A stretch of DNA of 64,000 nucleotides from contig JAZLJA010000037.1 of assembly GCA_045617625.1 (NCBI GenBank), positions 34,115-98,114 of the forward strand. The letters run 5' to 3'. Position 1 is the stretch's first letter, and each line of letters opens with the position of its first letter. The notes under the pieces are model-generated. The model was not told where the DNA came from, did not search any database, and saw nothing but the letters and a program-made list of their open reading frames with translations. The DNA comes from Firm-04 sp045617625 (GTDB lineage Bacteria; Bacillota; Clostridia; Oscillospirales; Ruminococcaceae). This document shows, one piece after another, positions 21,910 to 29,562 of this stretch. Made by a program: the position numbers and the translations under genes.

Positions 21910-24738
21910 TCATCTTCCGCGAATCGCGTCGATCGGCTTTTTCGCTGCGATCTTTCGCACAGGAATAAAGCTTGCGATTGCGGCAATCGCCACAGAGATC
22001 ACAAACAGCAGCAAGATCTGACGCAGCCCGAAATGCAACACTGTCACCAGCACACCCGTTTCATGCCGCAGCACCCTGTTCAGCACCGCAACACCAACGC
22101 CGCATATCACCGATGAAATCACAAAATTGATCATGGCAATGATGAAACTTTCCGAGAAGAAAATACGGAACACATCTGCGGAACGTGAACCGATCGCACG
22201 CAGAATACCAATTTCCTGCCGCTTGTAAATAATGCTCTGCGAGATGAAATTCGACATCAGCAGCGACGCGAACAGGGCAAGACCGATGCCGATATACAGG
22301 AAGATCTTTGCGAATACTTTCAGGAAATCATTGACCGAATCCAGCTCAAATGTCACGGGATTGTTTATTACATAACTACTGGTGACGTCCTTCCCCTCAC
22401 GATAGCAATACCGCACGACTTTTTCCACATCTGCGCGGTTTTCAGGCATCGCACCAATGGCATCCTGATAAATGCCGTCCATGTCCGCCACCAACAGATT
22501 CATATACTTCTCCGAAACTGCCATCGCTTGATGATACGCACTCGTATCCTTGATGATACCCACGATCTTCGCATCTTCGATTTCTTCCGAATTGGAATCT
22601 TCATCCCAGAGATAGCAATATGCGGTTATTTCATCATATTCACTGAACTTTTTTCTGAGGTTTTTTTCGATGTTTTCACTCTCAAACACATCGTCCCACG
22701 CAGTATCGTACATCGTGAACTGTTCTGCGGAGACGACAAACTCATTATCGGCAAGGGTATCGTGCTGCTTGCCGTCCAGCCAGATGATATCCTCTGCGGG
22801 AATATCTTTGAGCTTTGCGATTCCATCTCCCCAGACATCGAAATACGCTTCTTTTTTGCTTCTGCCGCTGATCGACAAATTGCCGTTTGATGCGCTTTTG
22901 ATTTTCGGTGATGCGTTGATGAGCTCATTGATCTTGCCCTTGCCCACCATCATGCTGCCTGCAAGACTGTAATTCACCGCATAGTTCCATTCCTCGCACA
23001 GCACCATGTTGAGTACGGTATCCGCACCCGTGGCGTTTTTCTTTTCTTTCGTCACCGATTCATAGCGGGAAGCATCAAAACCTGTGTCCACCACGCCTGT
23101 GATCGTCCACGGCTTGTCAAAAAGCATCAGCGTTTTTCCGATCATTTCCTCGGGCTTGCTGATTTTCTGATAATTCGGCACGCGGCTTGTTTCGCCGTCC
23201 TCGGTCACGATCTTGAAATCGCCGTATTCGATGATGCCGTCCTTGTTCAGCACAAGCTCGGTATAGCCTGCCTTTGCAAACGAATCGAGAACAACCGTGC
23301 TGATCGCAATTTCATCTTTTGTACCATCGGGCAGTCTGCCTGTTTTGAGCGTGCAGTGCATCTCGGAAAGCAGCTTGTCATCCACCTCGATGACATTTCT
23401 GAAATCGTTCAGATTCACATGATATCCTGTCTCGGTGAATACATACTCCGGGCTATACTGCGTATCAAAGCTCAAAGCACTCATCTCCCAACTGTTTCCG
23501 ACATTCTCAGGCACATAAACGCCCCTCATGGGAATGCCGATATCATCTCCGATTTTTTTGAGTTCTTCCTCGGTGAAGCGCAGACCTTGTGTTGTCCAGT
23601 AAGCATCCAGCCCTTTGCCCTTTTTGACGCACTCCTGAACAGTAAGATAATTGACACCCGTATCCAGAATGGAATCCGTGCAGGAACGAATGTGATTATA
23701 GGCACTGAACGTATCAACCATTGCAAACATCGAAAATGCTGCCACGGAAAGCAAGATCGTCATGACCAGACGGAACCGCTTGTGCTTCAGACTGCTCGCA
23801 CCGATTTTCGCCGCGCTTTTCAGCGGCAGTTTCGATTTGATCAGCTTGAAGTCAGAGCCATCCTGCACGGGAATGCTTTCGGTATCGGTGTCACGGAATC
23901 CGCGCATCTGATTGGGGATCGTGATGCTCACGCCCGATTTGAGGCTGTCGATGTAGGCGTTGATCTGTTCGCGGTCTTCCTCGGTGAGATGATATCCGCT
24001 TGGAACTTCGATCGTCGAGGCACGGAATACGAGATGCTCCTCGGTTTCGGGTTTGGCAGTTTCGTGCGTCGCTTCCACATCACGAATCACCTTGCCGTCG
24101 GCAAGTTCGATGATGCGGTCGGCATATTGTTCGGCATATTCGCGGTCATGTGAAACGATGATGACAAGCTTATCGGCAGAAAGCTTTTTGAGCGTATCGA
24201 GCACCTGTCTGCCCGTTGCCGAATCAAGTGCGCCCGTGGGTTCATCCGCCATGATGATCTCGGGGTTTTTGACCAGCGCACGCGCGATCGCAACACGCTG
24301 TTTCTGACCGCCCGAAAGTTCATTCGGCTTGCGGCTGCCGTAGCCGTCCAGATCAACATCATGGAGAATGCGGTTCAGCGTTTCGTCATCGGCTTTTCTG
24401 CCCTGCAATTCGATCGCAAGGGCAATGTTCGCGCCGACGGTGAACTCCTCCAGCACGTTATATTCCTGAAAAATAAAGCCGACATAGGTGTTGCGGTAGC
24501 TGTCAAACCGCTGCTGTGAGAAATCTTTCGATGAGATGCCCTTGATGATGATCTCGCCGTCGTCGTACTTATCAAGACCGCCCAAAAGGTTGAGCATCGT
24601 CGATTTTCCGCTGCCCGATTTGCCAAGCAGAAATACCATGCCCTTTTCGGGAAAGCGCAGAGAAACATGGTCGATTGCTGTGACGGGAACTCCTTTTTTC
24701 GGTTTATATTTTTTGCAGAGATTTTTGGTTTCCAACAT
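21910..24738 (-). CDS. ABC transporter, fused ATP-binding and FtsX-type permease
   Basis: A 942-residue MacB/LolCDE-type protein. Residues about 1-225 are the ATPase: GKSGSGKSTMLNLLGGLD, signature LSGGQKQRVAIARAL, Walker B IIMADEPTGALD. Then come a linker with a helix near 330-350, a large extracytoplasmic domain, and the FtsX permease block near the C-terminus (FLYIGIGLALFASLLMSNFI, KRQEIGILRAIGSRSADVF, PVRKIAAKKPIDAIRG). Such proteins export peptides or act mechanically on the envelope rather than import. ATG 24738 follows GGAGG; the upstream in-frame ATG lies in the promoter. No sensor kinase neighbours it. Confidence 0.88.
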   Translation of the reverse strand: MLETKNLCKKYKPKKGVPVTAIDHVSLRFPEKGMVFLLGKSGSGKSTMLNLLGGLDKYDDGEIIIKGISSKDFSQQRFDSYRNTYVGFIFQEYNVLEEFTVGANIALAIELQGRKADDETLNRILHDVDLDGYGSRKPNELSGGQKQRVAIARALVKNPEIIMADEPTGALDSATGRQVLDTLKKLSADKLVIIVSHDREYAEQYADRIIELADGKVIRDVEATHETAKPETEEHLVFRASTIEVPSGYHLTEEDREQINAYIDSLKSGVSITIPNQMRGFRDTDTESIPVQDGSDFKLIKSKLPLKSAAKIGASSLKHKRFRLVMTILLSVAAFSMFAMVDTFSAYNHIRSCTDSILDTGVNYLTVQECVKKGKGLDAYWTTQGLRFTEEELKKIGDDIGIPMRGVYVPENVGNSWEMSALSFDTQYSPEYVFTETGYHVNLNDFRNVIEVDDKLLSEMHCTLKTGRLPDGTKDEIAISTVVLDSFAKAGYTELVLNKDGIIEYGDFKIVTEDGETSRVPNYQKISKPEEMIGKTLMLFDKPWTITGVVDTGFDASRYESVTKEKKNATGADTVLNMVLCEEWNYAVNYSLAGSMMVGKGKINELINASPKIKSASNGNLSISGRSKKEAYFDVWGDGIAKLKDIPAEDIIWLDGKQHDTLADNEFVVSAEQFTMYDTAWDDVFESENIEKNLRKKFSEYDEITAYCYLWDEDSNSEEIEDAKIVGIIKDTSAYHQAMAVSEKYMNLLVADMDGIYQDAIGAMPENRADVEKVVRYCYREGKDVTSSYVINNPVTFELDSVNDFLKVFAKIFLYIGIGLALFASLLMSNFISQSIIYKRQEIGILRAIGSRSADVFRIFFSESFIIAMINFVISSVICGVGVAVLNRVLRHETGVLVTVLHFGLRQILLLFVISVAIAAIASFIPVRKIAAKKPIDAIRGR

Positions 24739-24775
24739 AACAGATTTCCTCCAGAGCAAATTTGTGTATATCCTT

Positions 24776-24804
24776 ATTATATTACACACCAGATTAAAAT
24801 ACAA
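24776..24804 (-). promoter_or_regulatory. promoter of the ABC-FtsX gene
   Basis: On the minus strand TTGTAT, 17 bases, TATAAT, about 38 bases before the ATG. Confidence 0.6.
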
Positions 24805-24874
24805 GACCAGATTTGATTAAGATTTCCTTAACTTGAGAAAGTTCAGCCTGCACCCATATGGAATATGAAATATG

Positions 24875-24911
24875 AAAAAATCATCCCCCGACAGCCATGT
24901 GTCAGGAGATG
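24875..24911 (-). terminator. terminator of the CpsB-like gene
   Basis: A 12-bp stem (24882-24893 with 24900-24911, two G-U pairs), followed on the minus strand by ATTTTTT. Confidence 0.75.
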
Positions 24912-24922
24912 CTTTTCACATA

Positions 24923-25663
24923 TCAGAGAAATTCCGAGGGTGCCGCATCCGAAAGCAGCATTCCCGAGTTGTTCTTGATCCTGCGGTAAATGTCCGCAGG
25001 CAGATTGCGCTGTGTTGTGCGCATGGCATCGGCAAGGTTCAGCTCCACATCGGGGGCAAGGCTGCCCGACGCAACAAAGTGGACATTCTGATTTCCAAGC
25101 AGATACAGAGAAAGCCTGCGCGTTTCAGGATTCAGGATTGCCTGTGCCGAGATCTGCACCAGCATCCCTGCCTCATGAAATGCAAAGAAATCCTCCAGTG
25201 TGAGCGTGTTATAGAAACGGTCAAAATCGGCGAGGATCGGTGTCAGCCCCGAAATGAGCTGGCATTTTTTCATATTATCGAAAAATTCTTCCGTGAGATT
25301 CATGTCGGGCAGATCCAACAGCATATAGCGGGAATCCGCAAGCCCGAATCGGCGCAGAGATTCGCCCATCTGCAAAATGTCGGGGGTATATCGCAGAACC
25401 GAACCGCCCAGAATCCGCACAGGATGATATTTCTCCACCGCGAATGCATTGAGGGCAGCGATCTGTTCACTGCGCGATGCGAAAAAATCGTCAACGGATG
25501 AGAATTCGTCGGGATCATAAAACGGCGTGGCGATCATGGTTTTGATGCTGCTTGCCTCAGCCTGCATCAACCGCTCGACGGCTTGCTCCATCGTGGGGGC
25601 TTTTTGCCCTACGGTATGCAGGTTCGGCAGAATGTTTGCGTGAATATCGACAAAGCGATTCAT
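24923..25663 (-). CDS. CpsB/YwqE-like PHP-domain protein lacking metal ligands
   Basis: A 246-residue protein with the overall pattern of CpsB/YwqE protein tyrosine phosphatases (manganese-dependent PHP fold). Active members have DIHSHILPGIDDG, ATPHY, a Glu in GxE, AHPER and SDAH. Here these read DIHANILPNLHTVG (6-19), ATPFY (46-50), GGSVLRY, LADFDRF (144-150) and ASGSLA, so nearly all metal ligands are replaced while spacing and fold-defining positions are kept. It is therefore probably not a phosphatase and may bind or regulate. No capsule genes are adjacent. ATG 25663 follows AAAGGAGG. Confidence 0.7.
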   Translation of the reverse strand: MNRFVDIHANILPNLHTVGQKAPTMEQAVERLMQAEASSIKTMIATPFYDPDEFSSVDDFFASRSEQIAALNAFAVEKYHPVRILGGSVLRYTPDILQMGESLRRFGLADSRYMLLDLPDMNLTEEFFDNMKKCQLISGLTPILADFDRFYNTLTLEDFFAFHEAGMLVQISAQAILNPETRRLSLYLLGNQNVHFVASGSLAPDVELNLADAMRTTQRNLPADIYRRIKNNSGMLLSDAAPSEFL

Positions 25664-25704
25664 CTCCGGCCTCCTTTGTGACGGCAAAAACCGATATTTA
25701 TTTC

Positions 25705-25733
25705 ATTATACCATCCCCACATAATTATGTCAA
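25705..25733 (-). promoter_or_regulatory. promoter of the CpsB-like gene
   Basis: On the minus strand a perfect TTGACA, 17 bases, TATAAT. Confidence 0.85.
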
Positions 25734-25797
25734 CAAACAAATGACGATTTTGTGGTTTTTGTAGATATTCCATCCTGAAATTTGGGCATAAATCACA

Positions 25798-25834
25798 AAC
25801 AGCGTTTCCCGCGGAAAATACGGGAAACGCTGTT
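25798..25834 (-). terminator. hairpin after guaB
   Basis: A 14-bp inverted repeat (AACAGCGTTTCCCG with CGGGAAACGCTGTT) lies 19 bases past the guaB stop. The T-tract is poor, so it may stabilise the mRNA as much as terminate. Confidence 0.65.
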
Positions 25835-25852
25835 GTATGCATATTGTGATAA

Positions 25853-27322
25853 TCAGATCTGTGCGGAATAGTTGGGAGCTTCCTTTGTGATGTAGATATC
25901 GTGCGGGTGGCTTTCCTTCAGACCTGCACCCGTGATACGGACAAATTTTGCCTTTTCATGCAGCGTAGGAATATCCACACAGCCGCAGTAGCCCATGCCC
26001 GAACGAATGCCGCCGCAAAGCTGGAACACAGTATCAGCCAGCAGCCCCTTATAAGGCACACGGCCCTCAACGCCCTCAGGAACGAGCTTTTTCGCGCCCT
26101 CCTGGAAATAACGGTCTTTGGAGCCGCATTCCATCGCGCCCAGACTGCCCATGCCGCGATAGACCTTGAACTGTCTGCCCTGATAGATCTCAGTTGCGCC
26201 GGGAGCTTCCTCACAGCCTGCAAACAGACTGCCCAGCATGACGACATTTGCGCCTGCTGCCAGTGCCTTGACGATATCGCCCGAATACTTGATACCGCCG
26301 TCCGCGATGACGGGGATATTGTGCTTTTCCGCGACACAAGCTGCATCGTAAACGGCCGTGATCTGCGGCACACCGATGCCTGCCACGACACGCGTGGTGC
26401 AGATAGAGCCGGGGCCGATACCCACCTTGATCGCATCTGCGCCCGCATCAATGAGAGCCTCAGCCGCTTCAGCGGTTGCAATGTTGCCTGCGATCAGCGG
26501 AGTGTTCGGGAACTGCGCCTTGACCTTGCGCACCGCGTTCATGATGTTTGCACTGTGACCATGTGCGCTGTCCAGCACCAGCACATCCACCTTTGCATCA
26601 ACCAGACGTGCCGCACGTTCCAGCACATCCGATGTCACACCGATCGCCGCACCGCAGAGAAGTCTGCCGCTTGCATCACGGGCGGAGTTGGGATACTTGA
26701 CGGATTTTTCGATATCCTTGATCGTGATGAGACCGCGGAGCATTCCGTTTTCATCAACGATGGGGAGCTTTTCAATTTTGTGTGCGCGCAGGATCTCCTG
26801 TGCATCGAGAAGATTGGTGCCCACAGGCGCAGTGACGAGGTTTTCCTTCGTCATCACCTGACTGATCGGCACATTGAAATCGGTGAGAAAACGCATATCA
26901 CGGTTGGTGATGATACCGACCAGCTGACCTTTCTTGTCAACGATCGGCACACCCGAGATCTTATATTTGCCCATGAGTTCATCCGCATCATAAACGAATC
27001 TGTCCTCCGTGAGCGAGAACGGATTGGCGATGACGCCGTTTTCCGAACGCTTGACCTTATCGACCTCATCCACCTGCTTTTCGATGCTCATGTTCTTGTG
27101 AATGATGCCGATGCCGCCCTCACGCGCAATGGCGATCGCCATTTTCGATTCGGTGACAGTGTCCATCGCGGAGGTCATGATCGGCGTGTTCAGATACACA
27201 TCGCCAGCCAGACGGGTTCCGAGCTGGATCATGTTGGGTGTGACATCCGATTCACCCGGAATCAGAAGCACATCATCAAATGTCAAGCCTTCCTTTGCGA
27301 ATTTGTTTGCGCTTTCAATCAT
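25853..27322 (-). CDS. guaB: IMP dehydrogenase
   Basis: Oxidises IMP to XMP, the committed step to GMP. The 489-residue protein has LTFDDVLLIPG at the N-terminus, two CBS domains (about 95-215) between the barrel halves, and the catalytic loop GPGSICTTRVVAG with the active Cys, then YRGMGSLGAM and the GVEGRVPYKG flap. ATG 27322 follows AAAAGGAG. It begins 23 bases after the parB stop with no visible promoter between, so it appears to be read from the parAB transcript. Confidence 0.96.
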   Translation of the reverse strand: MIESANKFAKEGLTFDDVLLIPGESDVTPNMIQLGTRLAGDVYLNTPIMTSAMDTVTESKMAIAIAREGGIGIIHKNMSIEKQVDEVDKVKRSENGVIANPFSLTEDRFVYDADELMGKYKISGVPIVDKKGQLVGIITNRDMRFLTDFNVPISQVMTKENLVTAPVGTNLLDAQEILRAHKIEKLPIVDENGMLRGLITIKDIEKSVKYPNSARDASGRLLCGAAIGVTSDVLERAARLVDAKVDVLVLDSAHGHSANIMNAVRKVKAQFPNTPLIAGNIATAEAAEALIDAGADAIKVGIGPGSICTTRVVAGIGVPQITAVYDAACVAEKHNIPVIADGGIKYSGDIVKALAAGANVVMLGSLFAGCEEAPGATEIYQGRQFKVYRGMGSLGAMECGSKDRYFQEGAKKLVPEGVEGRVPYKGLLADTVFQLCGGIRSGMGYCGCVDIPTLHEKAKFVRITGAGLKESHPHDIYITKEAPNYSAQI

Positions 27323-27345
27323 TTTTCTACTTCTCCTTTTCCACC

Positions 27346-28194
27346 TTACTCTTTGGTCAGCATCTGACAAAGAGCCGCTAAATCCTCGCGGTTATAAAAC
27401 TCAAGGGTCAGAGTGCCTTTCTTTTTGCCTGACTGCACCTGCACCTTACGACCAAGATGATTCCCCAGACTGATCTCCATTTCCTCGTAGTAAATGTCGT
27501 CAGGGGATTTGGTTTTTTCCGTTTGCTTCGTTTCAGACTGCCGTTTTGCAATCTGTTCGATCTCGCGCACGGTGATTTTGCCCTCAGCGGCTCTGCCTGC
27601 ACATTCGATCATCAGATTTTCATCCTTGATCGCGGCAAGTGCCTTCGCGTGCCCGACTGTGATCGAGCCGTTTTCGAGATAATTCTGCACGATGAGGGGC
27701 AATGACAGCAATCGGAGACTGTTTGCCACCGCAGAACGCGAACGTCCGACGGTTTTTGCGACCTCCTCCTGTGTCATCTGATATTCTTCCATGAGGGTCT
27801 GATAGCCTTTCGATTCCTCAATGGGGTTGAGATTTTCTCTCTGGAGATTTTCAATGAGGGCAAGCTCGAACACTTCCTTGTCTGTCAGTTCACGAATGAC
27901 AACAGGCACTTCGGAGAGCCCTGCACGTTTTGCGGCACGCCATCTGCGTTCGCCCGCCACAATCTGATATCTGCCGTCTGCAATAGGTCTGACAACAATG
28001 GGCTGAAGCAATCCGTGATTCTGAATGGACTCTGCCAATTCCGTGATCGCCTCATCGTCGAATTTTTTTCTGGGCTGCAAGCGGTTCTGCTCAATTTCGG
28101 TAATGCGGAGGGTCTGTGTGGCACGCACTTCCTGTGCGTTATCCTGAAACAGGCTGTCCAAGCCGCCGCCAAGACCGTGGCTTTTTTTCGGCAT
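27346..28194 (-). CDS. parB: chromosome-partitioning protein ParB
   Basis: A 282-residue DNA-binding CTPase that loads at parS and spreads along DNA. The N-terminus (KKSHGLGGGLDSLF) is the ParA-stimulating peptide. The CTP-binding core has NRLQPRKKFD, HGLLQPIVVRP and GERRWRAAKRAG; the helix-turn-helix is TQEEVAKTVGRSRSAVANSLRLL; the C-terminal dimer domain ends FYNREDLAALCQML. It lies 47 bases after parA. Four parS palindromes occur in this window near 43.3 and 45.9 kb. Confidence 0.95.
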   Translation of the reverse strand: MPKKSHGLGGGLDSLFQDNAQEVRATQTLRITEIEQNRLQPRKKFDDEAITELAESIQNHGLLQPIVVRPIADGRYQIVAGERRWRAAKRAGLSEVPVVIRELTDKEVFELALIENLQRENLNPIEESKGYQTLMEEYQMTQEEVAKTVGRSRSAVANSLRLLSLPLIVQNYLENGSITVGHAKALAAIKDENLMIECAGRAAEGKITVREIEQIAKRQSETKQTEKTKSPDDIYYEEMEISLGNHLGRKVQVQSGKKKGTLTLEFYNREDLAALCQMLTKE

Positions 28195-28241
28195 AGAGGG
28201 CTCATCATCCTTTCTGTGTGTTCTTTTGGGTGCGGGGGAAT

Positions 28242-29048
28242 TTATTTCTTGCCAAACAGCAGGTGTTTGCGCCGATTGTCGAGTTCCAGCGGTTCCCCGA
28301 GCATTTCGTGGGCGAGGAGTTCATAAGCCTCTGCGCCCTTGGAACTGCGCTCGTAATAGAAAACGGGTTCGCCGTGGCTGGGTGCCTCGGAGAGACGGAC
28401 ATTTCTGGGAATCTTGGTCTCGAACACCTCATCGGGGAAGTAATTTTTCACTTCCGCGACGACCTCGTTGGAAAGGTTGAGGCGCGGGTCAAACATGGTG
28501 AACAGAATGCCCTCGATTCGCAGGGCGGGGTTATATTTCGTCCGCACGATGCGGATGGTCTCATAAAGCTGCGAAAGCCCCTCCAGCGAGAGAAATTCAG
28601 CCGTCATGGGGATGAGAACGGTATCCGCCGCGACAAGACTGTTGAGCGTGATCAGGCTCAGGGAGGGGGGGCAGTCGATAAAGATGAAATCATAATCATC
28701 CTTGCAGGAAAGGAGCGACATTTTCAGGCGGCTCATGCGGTTGTCGAGTTCGATGAGGTCGATATCGGCAGCGGCGAGCGCGGAAACAGCAGGGATGATG
28801 CTGACATTTTCAAATTTGGTTTTCTGGATGGCTTCGGCGGCACGGGCTCTGCCGACGAGGACTTCGTAGCAGGAGCAGGTGAGGGATTTTTTCTGGATGC
28901 CGAGGCCTGTGGTGGTGTTGCCTTGCGCGTCAGTATCGACACAGAGAACGCGTTTGCCGCGCATACCGAAGTAAGCGGCGAGGCTGACGACGGTGGTGGA
29001 TTTGCCGACACCGCCTTTTTGGTTTGCAAACGCAATGATTTTCGCCAT
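28242..29048 (-). CDS. parA: chromosome-partitioning ATPase ParA (Soj)
   Basis: A 268-residue deviant Walker ATPase: FANQKGGVGKSTTVVSLAAY with the signature Lys, DFIFIDCPPSLSLITLNSL, and IEGILFTMFDPRLNLSNEV. It drives segregation together with ParB and in Bacillus also acts on DnaA. ATG 29048 is 8 bases from GGGGAGG; an upstream in-frame TTG is less likely. Confidence 0.95.
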   Translation of the reverse strand: MAKIIAFANQKGGVGKSTTVVSLAAYFGMRGKRVLCVDTDAQGNTTTGLGIQKKSLTCSCYEVLVGRARAAEAIQKTKFENVSIIPAVSALAAADIDLIELDNRMSRLKMSLLSCKDDYDFIFIDCPPSLSLITLNSLVAADTVLIPMTAEFLSLEGLSQLYETIRIVRTKYNPALRIEGILFTMFDPRLNLSNEVVAEVKNYFPDEVFETKIPRNVRLSEAPSHGEPVFYYERSSKGAEAYELLAHEMLGEPLELDNRRKHLLFGKK

Positions 29049-29076
29049 AGACAATACCTCCCCTTTTAATTCTATT

Positions 29077-29105
29077 ATTATAGCACAGTTGGGGGAAAAA
29101 GTAAA
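29077..29105 (-). promoter_or_regulatory. promoter of parA-parB-guaB
   Basis: On the minus strand TTTACT, 17 bases, TATAAT, about 30 bases before parA. Confidence 0.7.
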
Positions 29106-29149
29106 GGGGGGAAAGAGGGAAAAAGGTGTTTTCGTGGAAATGGACAGAC

Positions 29150-29345
29150 AAAGGGGTGGAAAGGGCGCATCAAATTGGCAGAATGCTTTTGCGGCGTATT
29201 GGGAATCCCATTATAAGCGGCGCCCGTCACAAAAGTTTCGGTCAAGCCTTTTCAAAGGCTTGCGGAGCCCGAAGGCAGCACAGCCCAACCACCCTTTTCG
29301 TCCCGAAATTTCGATAACGAAAAATTGCACAAATCAGTTGTGCAA
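29150..29345. other. gene-free interval with a possible dispersed element
   Basis: No convincing ORF. It holds GGGAATCCCATTATAAG (29200-29216) and a short inverted repeat in GGTCAAGCCTTTTCAAAGGCTTGCGG. The first motif resembles sequences at about 18249 and 21867, so this may be a degenerate intergenic repeat. Confidence 0.3.
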
Positions 29346-29400
29346 ACTGTATAATACATAATGTTGAATCTCGACAAAACATAGAAAATGCGATTATCGC

Positions 29401-29429
29401 TTGCAAGATGTTTTGACTTGTGCTATAAT
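29401..29429 (+). promoter_or_regulatory. promoter of the EF-G-like gene
   Basis: TTGCAA, 17 bases, TATAAT. The leader of about 130 bases contains a hairpin TCTCCG...CGGAGA near 29497-29514. Confidence 0.75.
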
Positions 29430-29562
29430 ATGATTACATTAAGTGTGTACGCGGTGTAAAAATCTTGTCCATTTCGACAGATAGGATAATTTATGTCTCC
29501 GCATCATACGGAGATTCATCCCACCAATCAAACCGTACCCGCCCGTAAGGAGAGATACAACC

